Notes under the pieces: generated by a model | Database searches by the model: none | What the model was told of the DNA's origin: nothing | What the model saw: only the letters and a program-made list of their open reading frames with translations | Part shown: positions 16,803-23,751 of the stretch, piece after piece | Layout of the letters: each line of letters opens with the position of its first letter | Position numbering within the stretch: position 1 is the stretch's first letter | Position numbers and translations under genes: made by a program | Assembly: GCA_028281525.1 (NCBI GenBank) | Contig: JANQJR010000002.1 | Span: forward strand, 1 to 45,168 | Source: Magnetovibrio sp. | GTDB taxonomy: Bacteria > Pseudomonadota > Alphaproteobacteria > Rhodospirillales > Magnetovibrionaceae | Length of the DNA: 45,168 nt | Reading direction: 5' to 3'

Positions 16803-18335
16803 ATGTCGAACAAAAACCAGGGCCAGCAACAAGGCAAACCCAAAAAAACCGCAATCCGCTTCACCCGCGAGGCCGACTTTCCGCAGTGGTACCAGGAAGT
16901 CATCAAGGAAGCCGACATGGCGGAAAATTCCGGTGTGCGCGGCTGCATGGTGATCAAGCCGTGGGGCTTCGGCATCTGGGAAAACCTGCAGCGCCGCCTT
17001 GACAAGCGCATCCGTGAGACTGGGCATGAAAACTGCTATTTCCCGCTGTTCATCCCGTTGGAGTTGATCGAAAAGGAAGCCGCACACGTCGAAGGCTTCG
17101 CCAAGGAAATGGCCGTGGTCACCCACCACCGCCTGGTCGCCAAGGACGGCAAGCTGGAGCCGGCGGGCGAATTGGAAAGCCCGTTGGTGGTGCGCCCGAC
17201 CTCGGAAACCATGATTGGCGAATCGTTCGCAAAATGGATCCGCAGTTACCGCGACCTTCCGGTGATGATCAACCAGTGGGCCAACGTGGTGCGTTGGGAA
17301 ATGCGCCCGCGCCTGTTCCTGCGCACGTCTGAATTTCTCTGGCAGGAAGGCCACACCGCACACGCCACCGAACAGGAAGCCCGCGACGAGACCGCCACCA
17401 TGTTGGAGGAATACCGCGCCCTGGCCGAAGATTGGCTGGCGATTCCGGTGATCCCCGGCGAGAAGTCCGAAAGCGAGCGTTTCCCCGGCGCGGTGGAAAC
17501 CCACACCATCGAAGCCATGATGCAGGACGGCAAGGCTTTGCAGGCAGGCACATCCCACTATCTGGGCCAGAACTTCGCGCACGCCGCCGACATCAAATTC
17601 CAAGACAAGGACGGCGGTGAAAGCTACTGCCACACCACGTCGTGGGGCGTGTCGACACGCATGATCGGCGCGATGATCATGACCCACGGTGATGACGACG
17701 GCCTGCGCGTGCCGCCCACCATCGCGCCCCATCAGGTGGTCATCCTACCCATCGCACGCGACGAAGACGCCGCCGCGCGGGTGCTGCCTGCGGCGGACGA
17801 GCTGGCCGAAAAGCTCAAAAACTATGTGGCGTTCGGCGATGTGGTCCGCGTTCACGTGGACAAACGCGACATGAACACCGGCGAAAAACGTTGGAGCTGG
17901 ATCAAGAAAGGCGCGCCCATCATCGTCGAACTGGGCCCGCGCGATCTGGACGAAGGCTCCGTCATGGTCACCAAGCGCACCCGAATCCACGACAAAACTT
18001 CGCAGAAGGTGGAGGCGTTTGTCCCCACCATCACCGAACAACTGGTGCTGATCCAGTATGCCCTATTCGACGAAGCGACAGCCTACCGCGACGCCCGCAT
18101 CAAAACCGACATCGCAGACTTCGATGCCTTTAAAACGTATTTCGAAAACGAAGACGTCCACACCGCGGGCTTCGTGCGCGCCTATTGGTGCGAAACGGCG
18201 GAATCGGAAGAGAGCTTGAAGGACTTGGGTGTCACCATCCGCTGCCTGCCCTACGACCAGCCGGAAGACCCCGGCGTGTGCGTGATCACCGGCGCACCGG
18301 CAACCAAGCAGGCGATTTTCGCCAAGGCGTACTGA
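16803..18335 (+). CDS. proS: prolyl-tRNA synthetase, archaeal/eukaryal-like type
   Basis: A 510-residue class II aminoacyl-tRNA synthetase that charges tRNA-Pro. The start region FTREADFPQWYQEVIKEADM and GVRGCMVIKPWGFGIWENLQ, motif 2 (RWEMRPRLFLRTSEFLWQEG), RPTSETMI, and the QAGTSHYLGQNFA block are all those of the short ProRS that lacks the bacterial editing insertion. The anticodon-binding domain (about 300-400) and a C-terminal domain ending in Tyr (IFAKAY) follow; a terminal tyrosine is typical of the archaeal/eukaryal type. Most alphaproteobacteria use a bacterial-type ProRS of about 440 residues, so this gene may be a transferred replacement or a second copy. Confidence 0.93.
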   Translation: MSNKNQGQQQGKPKKTAIRFTREADFPQWYQEVIKEADMAENSGVRGCMVIKPWGFGIWENLQRRLDKRIRETGHENCYFPLFIPLELIEKEAAHVEGFAKEMAVVTHHRLVAKDGKLEPAGELESPLVVRPTSETMIGESFAKWIRSYRDLPVMINQWANVVRWEMRPRLFLRTSEFLWQEGHTAHATEQEARDETATMLEEYRALAEDWLAIPVIPGEKSESERFPGAVETHTIEAMMQDGKALQAGTSHYLGQNFAHAADIKFQDKDGGESYCHTTSWGVSTRMIGAMIMTHGDDDGLRVPPTIAPHQVVILPIARDEDAAARVLPAADELAEKLKNYVAFGDVVRVHVDKRDMNTGEKRWSWIKKGAPIIVELGPRDLDEGSVMVTKRTRIHDKTSQKVEAFVPTITEQLVLIQYALFDEATAYRDARIKTDIADFDAFKTYFENEDVHTAGFVRAYWCETAESEESLKDLGVTIRCLPYDQPEDPGVCVITGAPATKQAIFAKAY

Positions 18336-18347
18336 AACAACGCACGC

Positions 18348-19004
18348 ATGCGGTACGGGTGGTTATCGACGACATTCCCGGGCACACAAGAGGATGGTTT
18401 TTTTATTGATGATGAAAACCGGATTCTTTTTTGGCCGACCAAAAACTCCAACGGATACGTCATTGGAGCAACTGCTGCTCAGCAAATCATGGAAGATAAG
18501 AAAAAATGGAAATCGCATTTCTTCCCAATAATTCCATTCTTGATCTGGATATACTTTCCTGAATTAACGTATGAAGCATTGAACAGGTTCGTCGTAATCG
18601 ACCCCTTTTCCGGCTTCCACGAATGGATCGCCTTCGCAGCTCATTTGAGCATCTATGCCATTCCCGTGACCATCTGGACCGAATGGAAAATTCGCCATGC
18701 TGGTGCCAAACATCTCCGCTTGAGCCAAGTCATATACTCTCGGCGCCCTGAAATCCGCTACGTTTCTCCGGTCAATTCGCAATCATTTCGAAATAGAACT
18801 TTTCATTTTTTCGTTTTTCTTGGGACAGCTTTCATGGGGCCCGTAGCGGTCATCATCATTGCCTACCAATCATCCCATATTTGGGAATTGATCGCCGGCA
18901 CATCGTTCAGCATGCTTTTTACGTATTACTGGTTTTTGTATATGCGCCGCATCGTAAACGCCACGCCCAAAAAAGACGTTTGGCTTTACGACATCAGCAA
19001 ATGA
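18348..19004 (+). CDS. integral membrane protein of unknown function
   Basis: About 218 residues. A short N-terminal part reads GFFIDDENRILFWPTKNSNG, a motif seen at the start of some uncharacterised small membrane proteins. It is followed by four hydrophobic segments (FFPIIPFLIWIYF, EWIAFAAHLSIYAIPVTIW, FFVFLGTAFMGPVAVIIIAY, FSMLFTYYWFLYM). The region is visibly richer in A and T than its neighbours, which suggests a different origin. The start is uncertain: no good ribosome-binding site precedes the ATG at 18348, and it begins only 12 bp after proS. Confidence 0.55.
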   Translation: MRYGWLSTTFPGTQEDGFFIDDENRILFWPTKNSNGYVIGATAAQQIMEDKKKWKSHFFPIIPFLIWIYFPELTYEALNRFVVIDPFSGFHEWIAFAAHLSIYAIPVTIWTEWKIRHAGAKHLRLSQVIYSRRPEIRYVSPVNSQSFRNRTFHFFVFLGTAFMGPVAVIIIAYQSSHIWELIAGTSFSMLFTYYWFLYMRRIVNATPKKDVWLYDISK

Positions 19005-19318
19005 ATAAACACACCCCGATACGATGATTGATAAAAGCTTTATCGGCCAGCCATGATCATCAGACGTTCGAGTTGAGCCTTGGTCAAACCATAGCGATCA
19101 GACATAAGTGGGCTCTCCTGCCCACTTGAATTAAAGCTTAGATGTAATTTGAATCCTTGCATTGGCGAATGAGTGAGCTGCGGGCAAAGACGACAGTTGG
19201 ATTGCCCTCAATTGTCCTTCCGAGGTTCTGTCAAGAATGACTCGAGCTTTACGAAAATGCTCGCGGTACGTTCGGCACAAGACGCATCGGGGCGTTTGAA
19301 GCCATGCGCCGTGCAATC
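19005..19318. other. gap with IS5 remnant and no complete gene
   Basis: Apart from the 22-codon transposase fragment (19040-19105) this 314-bp stretch holds no gene I can support. Directly upstream of the fragment on the minus strand is AAGTGGGC-AGGAGA-GCCCACTT, a hairpin that puts the ribosome-binding site in its loop, just before the ATG. The remaining about 190 bp toward the methyltransferase are probably flanking insertion-sequence debris. Confidence 0.4.
19040..19105 (-). mobile_element. N-terminal remnant of an IS5-family transposase
   Basis: The 21-residue reading frame MSDRYGLTKAQLERLM... is the usual opening of IS5/IS1031-type transposases (MSxxYxLTxxQxxRL). After Leu15-Met16 homology stops and the frame ends at TAA, so the element is truncated. 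It marks an insertion-sequence scar beside the graspetide locus. Confidence 0.6.
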
Positions 19319-20119
19319 TTAAGCGGCGGTTTTCTGGGTCGCCCACAGTGCCGGGATCACCGGGCCGTCCATCAGGGCAATTTCCTGAATCTGTCTGGCG
19401 ACATATTGATCGATCGCCTCTTTGAGTTCCGGATGCCGTTCTGAGAGCGCCGCGGCGCGCTTGGGAATGGTCTCAAGCGCAAGTGCATTAAACGACCTTC
19501 CAGCAGGGCTTCGTATCCGCCGCGCGACGATGACATCGCCGAACTGTGTCAGCCCGGCCTCCATCGCTTCCTGATTGAGATAGTCTTCATAGTCAGCCGA
19601 TGGGGGCACGCCGTCTTCCAAATATGCATCGTCGATGATGATCCAGCCACCATCGCGCACGACGGCGCGAAGCATGCCCATGGTCTTGGCGGAATCACCG
19701 AGGACCGGTCCGAGCGCGATCATCAAAACCGCGTCGTAACGCGCAGGTTTGGCCAGCGGCTCGCGTAGATCGGTCGCGGTAAACCTACAGCGCCGTTCCA
19801 ACCCGGCTTCCTTTGCCGACTGCCGCGCAATCTCGATGAACGGCGGATGAGCGTCTACGCCTGTGACCTCGGCGTCGAAAGCCCGCGCCACGCGAATCGC
19901 GATGTCGCCGCGTCCACATCCGAGATCCAAAACAGCGCCGCCACTTGGAAAGCCGACCTCTTTCAGCACCTCGATAACATCGTCTTCGGCGCCGCTCAAT
20001 GACGGCAAGTCCTGAAGCAGGTATGGCAAATGCGGCAGCAGGCACTCCGGCGCCTCCATCGCATAAGCCACTTCGTTCATCAGGGTCTTCGTCACGGTCT
20101 TTCTCCGTTCGCTCTGCAT
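19319..20119 (-). CDS. class I SAM-dependent methyltransferase
   Basis: About 266 residues. Motif I is VLDLGCGRGDIAIRVARAF (near residue 75), followed by EVTGVDAHPPFIEIAR for the SAM ribose, a CRFTATDLREPL adenine motif and WIIIDDAYLEDG. The C-terminal 80 residues, mostly helical, would form the substrate pocket. It is not the PIMT-type enzyme that forms aspartimides in some graspetide clusters. It lies 173 bp downstream of the ATP-grasp gene on the same strand, so it may modify the peptide, but the gap contains a repeat-like motif (20153) and co-transcription is unproven. A GTG at 20095 with GGAG upstream is an alternative start. Confidence 0.7.
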   Translation of the reverse strand: MQSERRKTVTKTLMNEVAYAMEAPECLLPHLPYLLQDLPSLSGAEDDVIEVLKEVGFPSGGAVLDLGCGRGDIAIRVARAFDAEVTGVDAHPPFIEIARQSAKEAGLERRCRFTATDLREPLAKPARYDAVLMIALGPVLGDSAKTMGMLRAVVRDGGWIIIDDAYLEDGVPPSADYEDYLNQEAMEAGLTQFGDVIVARRIRSPAGRSFNALALETIPKRAAALSERHPELKEAIDQYVARQIQEIALMDGPVIPALWATQKTAA

Positions 20120-20292
20120 TCTTCGAATCCAAATCCATCCCTGAACGTCAGGTTAGGGTCAGGACTCATTGTTGAAAATCGAACATATCGAATCTCGTCG
20201 AATGCCCCAAGCACCCTGCACGCGGCAACGCCCGGTTCATCGTTTGTCCTGCTTGATGATCGCGAATGGTGGTTTTCGCCAAGGCGTGTGGA

Positions 20293-21210
20293 TCACGCTT
20301 GCGCGTCCGACGCCGTCAACCAGCGCACCATGCCTTCGCTCAGTTGCAAATCGGCGGCGGCGTCGTAGGCCGCGAACATCGGTCCGCTGTTGAGTTCCAA
20401 GAACAACGGAACGCCCGTATCGGCATGTGTCTTGAAGTCGCATGCGAAGAAATCGATGTTCAACCGGTCTGTCATGGTCTTCAAGCGTTCGACCACGCCA
20501 TCGCCTAGGGCGTCGTTGCCGACCGGTTTGATCTGGGTGTCGCGATGCGGGCGGTAATCGAGATGATCCGACGTGATCTCAAAGGTCATGAACCCTTCGC
20601 CGAAACGAAACACCCGGTATTCCGGATAGATCAATCGGTCCTGTACGATCGCCGGGATCGGGGCCTTGCCCTCGTGCCAATCGGTCATCTCCCGGGCTTT
20701 GGAAGCCTCGATGCAATACGCACCCCCGGTGACGGGCTTGGCGATGCGTTCGCGGTCCTCACAAAACGCGCCCAACTGGCCTCCCTCGTTGGTGATACGC
20801 GTGTCCGGAATGGCGATGCCGTGCGATTGCGCGAACGCCAGCATGAAGGCCTTGTGGCTGGCCCGCGTGTCCATACGCGCATTTGCCACGCGCATGTCCG
20901 GCGTCGCCGCACACGCGCCGAACACGGTGGTGAACCAACCATAGGCGCGGTCCAACTCCGCGGGCGACTGATTGCTCGATGAAAAAACGTCGTAGCGCAG
21001 GAACGCGGATCTCGCGGACACGCATCGGCCGTCGATGCGAAATTCCTGAGCGGAAAAATCCCATGTGACCACCGGCTCATGCTGTTCGTCATGCATAATC
21101 AACAGGCACGAAACGTTCAACCGGGCAGCCGTTTCGCACAGGCGCACGATGTTGGGATCCCGCCTGCCGCCAAACAGGATCAGGTCATATGGATCGATGG
21201 ACTGCGCCAT
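20293..21210 (-). CDS. ATP-grasp peptide ligase, probable graspetide (omega-ester) macrocyclase
   Basis: A 305-residue RimK-like ATP-grasp enzyme. The N-terminal pre-ATP-grasp region is followed by MRVANARMDTRASHKAFMLA, the lysine-bearing ERIAKPVTGG segment, a QDRLIYPEYRVFRFGEGFMT strand, and the metal-binding end FACDFKTHADTGVPLFLELN then SGPMFAAYD. The D-x-K and E-x-N residues fit ligases of the MvdC/MvdD/PsnB group, which use ATP to activate Asp/Glu side chains and join them to Thr/Ser or Lys of a precursor peptide. It starts 5 bp after the repeat-bearing precursor gene with no clear ribosome-binding site, so translation is probably coupled. That neighbour is the main reason for this assignment. 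Confidence 0.82.
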   Translation of the reverse strand: MAQSIDPYDLILFGGRRDPNIVRLCETAARLNVSCLLIMHDEQHEPVVTWDFSAQEFRIDGRCVSARSAFLRYDVFSSSNQSPAELDRAYGWFTTVFGACAATPDMRVANARMDTRASHKAFMLAFAQSHGIAIPDTRITNEGGQLGAFCEDRERIAKPVTGGAYCIEASKAREMTDWHEGKAPIPAIVQDRLIYPEYRVFRFGEGFMTFEITSDHLDYRPHRDTQIKPVGNDALGDGVVERLKTMTDRLNIDFFACDFKTHADTGVPLFLELNSGPMFAAYDAAADLQLSEGMVRWLTASDAQA

Positions 21211-21215
21211 ATCGT

Positions 21216-22049
21216 TTAGCGTCGTCTGCCGAACGGCCCCCTAAAGCCGGGATCGTATGTATACCCCTCACCGAATGGAGGTTTGGGATCATCGACCCGC
21301 GGGTCCGTTTCGCCAACGGCCGGTTTGGGGCCGCCCTCCTCGCCAAGCGCCCGCGTGGTCGGACCGTCGTCCTCTTCGCCGACCAGGAACGTGGTGGGGC
21401 CGCCTTCCTCGCCGAAGCGCAACGTCGTCGGATTGTCCTCTTCTCCCCACAGCCACGTGGTCGGATCGCCTTCTTCGCCAAGCGCCTTGGTGGTCGGCCC
21501 CTCTTCGCCCTCGGCGAGCGTGGTCGGACCGCCTTCTTCGCCGAGCGCCCAGGTGGTCGGGTCCTCTTCTCCGAAGGCCCAGGTGGTGGGATCGCCTTCT
21601 TCGCCACGCATCTTAGTGGTCGGCGTTTCTTCGCCCATGGCCAATGTGGTCGGTGGTGTTTCTTCACCGATGGCCAGAGTTGTATACTGCCCCGGCACCC
21701 CCTGGACGGAGACGGCCGCGCCTTGCTGCGCTTGATCGAGCAATTGCACCACGTCTTCGGTGCGGCTATAGACTTTGACGCCGACCAGCCGTTCGACATC
21801 GTCCGCCCAGACCGTCGAGGCCGTGATGGGCGTCAAGACCGGCAAGCTGGCCCCCTTGGGCGGCGTCGCGACGAAATTGAGATCGAGAATGCCGTCTTCC
21901 GACAGCTTCTTTTCCATCGGGACCAAGTCGGGATCAGACCACCCGCTGGTGGTCGCAAAACCGGAAACCGTTACACTCAGCTGCGGTGGATCGCTTTTCA
22001 ACAGACCTAAGCTGATCGACGTAATCGAGAACAATTGTTTCTTTGCCAT
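21216..22049 (-). CDS. graspetide precursor with 11 TTxxxGEE core repeats
   Basis: 277 residues in three parts. Residues 1-120 form a leader that looks like a folded beta-rich domain (PPQLSVTVSGFATTSGWSDP, DGILDLNFVATPP, VLTPITASTVWADDVERLVG). Residues 123-238 hold eleven repeats of Thr-Thr-x-x-x-Gly-Glu-Glu joined by short Gly/Asp/Pro linkers. Residues 241-277 are a Pro/Gly/Arg tail with two decayed units (KPAVGETDP, KPPFGEG). TTxxxxEE is the core of plesiocin-type graspetides, in which each unit receives two Thr-Glu ester bonds. The start has GAGGTG six bases upstream. No protease or exporter gene is adjacent. The role as a modified-peptide precursor is inferred from the repeats and the adjacent ligase. 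Confidence 0.87.
   Translation of the reverse strand: MAKKQLFSITSISLGLLKSDPPQLSVTVSGFATTSGWSDPDLVPMEKKLSEDGILDLNFVATPPKGASLPVLTPITASTVWADDVERLVGVKVYSRTEDVVQLLDQAQQGAAVSVQGVPGQYTTLAIGEETPPTTLAMGEETPTTKMRGEEGDPTTWAFGEEDPTTWALGEEGGPTTLAEGEEGPTTKALGEEGDPTTWLWGEEDNPTTLRFGEEGGPTTFLVGEEDDGPTTRALGEEGGPKPAVGETDPRVDDPKPPFGEGYTYDPGFRGPFGRRR
21336..21683 (-). repeat. tandem core repeats of the graspetide precursor (11 units)
   Basis: Every unit is exactly eight residues, TT-xxx-GEE. The three variable positions read in order LAI, LAM, KMR, WAF, WAL, LAE, KAL, WLW, LRF, FLV, RAL. Linkers are TPP, TP, GDP, DP, GGP, GP, GDP, DNP, GGP and DDGP, so unit spacing is 10-12 residues. The Thr, Gly and Glu positions are invariant while the three central positions vary freely. 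Confidence 0.93.
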
Positions 22050-22333
22050 GGCTCACACCTCACCCTACCTAAAGGAGCATTATGATAGACAGTAACAACT
22101 ATTTATATACCAATCATTACGATTTTTTTGTGTTTTTTATCCCTCATTAGGTGTTTTCTACAGTGTGTCGAGAATATGCGTCGCAAGACAAGAAGCCGCG
22201 CACGAAAATGGGGCGGCGCCCCAGCACCGCCCCGTTCAACGCCCCCCAGCGCTGAAAATTCCAAACAGAAGCTCTAGAGCGCGGTCGTCTTAATCCGCAT
22301 CGCTAAAGCGATTCAGGTTAAGGCGCTCCGGCT
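22050..22333. promoter_or_regulatory. AT-rich upstream region of the graspetide operon plus hairpin at 22277-22328
   Basis: Positions about 22080-22160 are very AT-rich (TTTATATACC, TTTTTTTGTGTTTTTTATCC) and should hold the leftward promoter of the precursor gene. Farther along, GAGC (22277), CTTAA and ATCGCT pair with AGCGAT, TTAAG and GCTC (22325-22328) to make a bulged hairpin ending 5 bp before the peroxiredoxin stop. It may be a terminator for that gene or a dispersed repeat. No gene is evident. Confidence 0.45.
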
Positions 22334-22864
22334 CTAGGCCGCGGCTTTCAGCTTTTCGAGAATGTTTTGTGGCGCGGATTCACCGTACGGATCGTCCGGG
22401 CAATTGTCGGAAAAACCCGGCTCTTCGAACCATTCCACGATCACGCCGTCATCGATGATCGCGGCGTAACGCCAGGAACGCATGCCGAAGCCCAGGTTGT
22501 CCTTGTCCACCAACATACCCATCTTGCGCGTGAACTCACCTGAGCCGTCGGGGATCAGCTTCACGTGCTCCAGTTCCTGGGAGCGCCCCCAAGCGTTCAT
22601 GACGAAGGAATCGTTCACCGACAGGCAATAGATTTCATCAATGCCCCTGGCCTTGAAATCACCGTGGAGCTTTTCGAAGTCCGGCAACTGATAGGTCGAG
22701 CAGGTCGGCGTAAACGCACCCGGCAAGGAGAACAGCACCACCCGCTTGCCCGCGAAATAATCGTCCGTGCTCACATCTTGCCAGCGGTAGGGGTTGTCGC
22801 CACCCACGGCTTCGTCACGCACACGGGTGTGAAAGATTGCGAAAGGTACTTTTTTGCCAAGCAT
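22334..22864 (-). CDS. peroxiredoxin, Prx5 type
   Basis: 176 residues. The peroxidatic cysteine is in FSLPGAFTPTCSTYQLPDFE (about Cys55), the signature of the Prx5/type II group, which reduces hydrogen peroxide and organic peroxides with glutathione/glutaredoxin or thioredoxin. GMRSWRYAAIIDDGVIVEWF, carrying the conserved arginine, follows. A second cysteine near the C-terminus (SDNCPDDPYGES) could be resolving. The protein is cytosolic. AAGGA lies eight bases upstream of the start. It is upstream of, and on the same strand as, the graspetide genes but separated from them by 284 bp. Confidence 0.92.
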   Translation of the reverse strand: MLGKKVPFAIFHTRVRDEAVGGDNPYRWQDVSTDDYFAGKRVVLFSLPGAFTPTCSTYQLPDFEKLHGDFKARGIDEIYCLSVNDSFVMNAWGRSQELEHVKLIPDGSGEFTRKMGMLVDKDNLGFGMRSWRYAAIIDDGVIVEWFEEPGFSDNCPDDPYGESAPQNILEKLKAAA

Positions 22865-22984
22865 GGTTATCGTCCTTTTGAATGTGTCGAGGTTTTGAAA
22901 AAGGTTAAGGCCGGGGCGCGTTGCACACGAAACGAATTGGCACCAAACGGCCCCGGCTCACGGGGGAGGCGCTCATCCAGAATG

Positions 22985-23479
22985 TCAATTCAGATACTTG
23001 GGCACCTCATGATCACCCTGCAGCAGCGCGGCATGGGGCAAAGCCAAGCGGCCAACGATGCTGGTGCGCACCCGGTGCCCCGCATTGGCCAGGTCATTGG
23101 CCAGCAGTTGGCATTGATCCATGGCCCAGTGCATCGCCGCAGGCGGCAGCCACGCACGCAACAAACTTTTGGCGGTGTCATCCCCCGCCTTCGCCTGCAA
23201 CGCAGAGATAATGTTGAGCAGATGGTTTTCATCTTCGTTCACCGTGCCCCGGCAGGTGCACTGGATGTTGATGTTCGCTTCGGGACATAGGTTCAGGATG
23301 GTCATGAAGCCGTCCAAAGCGTAATGGGTGCGCGGCGCACCGATCCGGTCGAACGGTTCGCGCAAAACATCGACGGTGTTGAGGCCCCGCCGGTTGGCCC
23401 AGACCCATTTGCGCATCGCCCAGAGAATGAACTGCTCGCTGAACGGCAGGGCTTCGAACTGATCGGGATAAGACTGCAT
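22985..23479 (-). CDS. unknown protein, probably Fur-regulated
   Basis: About 164 residues, mostly helical, without membrane segments or signal peptide. It starts MQSYPDQFEALPFSEQFILW and contains WANRRGLNTVDVLREPFDRI, a short cysteine motif (LCPEANINIQCTCRGTVNED) and a helical C-terminus. I do not recognise a named domain. The ATG at 23479 is preferred; the open frame extends upstream to 23605 but that part lacks coding character. A strong Fur box 135 bp upstream (23614-23632) suggests induction in low iron. It may share a transcript with the peroxiredoxin 120 bp downstream. Confidence 0.6.
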   Translation of the reverse strand: MQSYPDQFEALPFSEQFILWAMRKWVWANRRGLNTVDVLREPFDRIGAPRTHYALDGFMTILNLCPEANINIQCTCRGTVNEDENHLLNIISALQAKAGDDTAKSLLRAWLPPAAMHWAMDQCQLLANDLANAGHRVRTSIVGRLALPHAALLQGDHEVPKYLN

Positions 23480-23613
23480 GACATCACCACTTTTGTACGG
23501 GGCCGGTGCGCAAGAAAACGGACGCGCACACGACGGTTTTTCACCGCAAGAACCCAAAATCACGATGCGCGCTTCTGAACCTAAGGCAGGGACAAACGGC
23601 ATCACTCTTTTCT

Positions 23614-23632
23614 GATAATGATAATCATTCGC
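23614..23632. promoter_or_regulatory. Fur box
   Basis: GATAATGATAATCATTCGC matches the 19-bp Fur consensus GATAATGATAATCATTATC at 16 or more positions and contains the perfect inverted core AATGATAATCATT. It lies upstream of the leftward unknown gene starting at 23479; the divergent side has no gene reading rightward. Confidence 0.8.
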
Positions 23633-23751
23633 ATTTATTTAGGTGGCTGTCAATGCTTCACTTAGGATTTCCTCATAAAAGGCAAAAGCACACAGGAACC
23701 GGGGTGCGCCAATGGATCGTTCTGTTGGATCGAGACTATTTTGCAGTGGGA

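Noticed and set aside
19131-19346. A 71-codon leftward frame (containing TYREHFRKARVILDR) upstream of the IS5 stub.
   Set aside because: It overlaps the methyltransferase 3' end and lacks a start signal; probably flanking IS-related DNA rather than a gene.
21336-21683. Tandem repeat considered as a CRISPR-like or minisatellite array.
   Set aside because: Units are in-frame, of 30-36 nt without true spacers, and conservation is at the amino-acid level (TT, G, EE), so it is a coding repeat.
21257-21735. Long rightward frames rich in Ser/Pro/Val or Arg opposite the repeat region.
   Set aside because: They are antisense shadows of the repeated precursor codons; the minus-strand frame has the conserved core, ribosome-binding site and adjacent ligase.
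22082-22150. A 22-codon rightward frame (MIDSNNYLYTNHYDFFVFFIPH) with AAGGAG four bases upstream.
   Set aside because: It lies in the AT-rich promoter zone of the graspetide operon, has low-complexity composition and no recognisable features; the purine stretch is probably chance.
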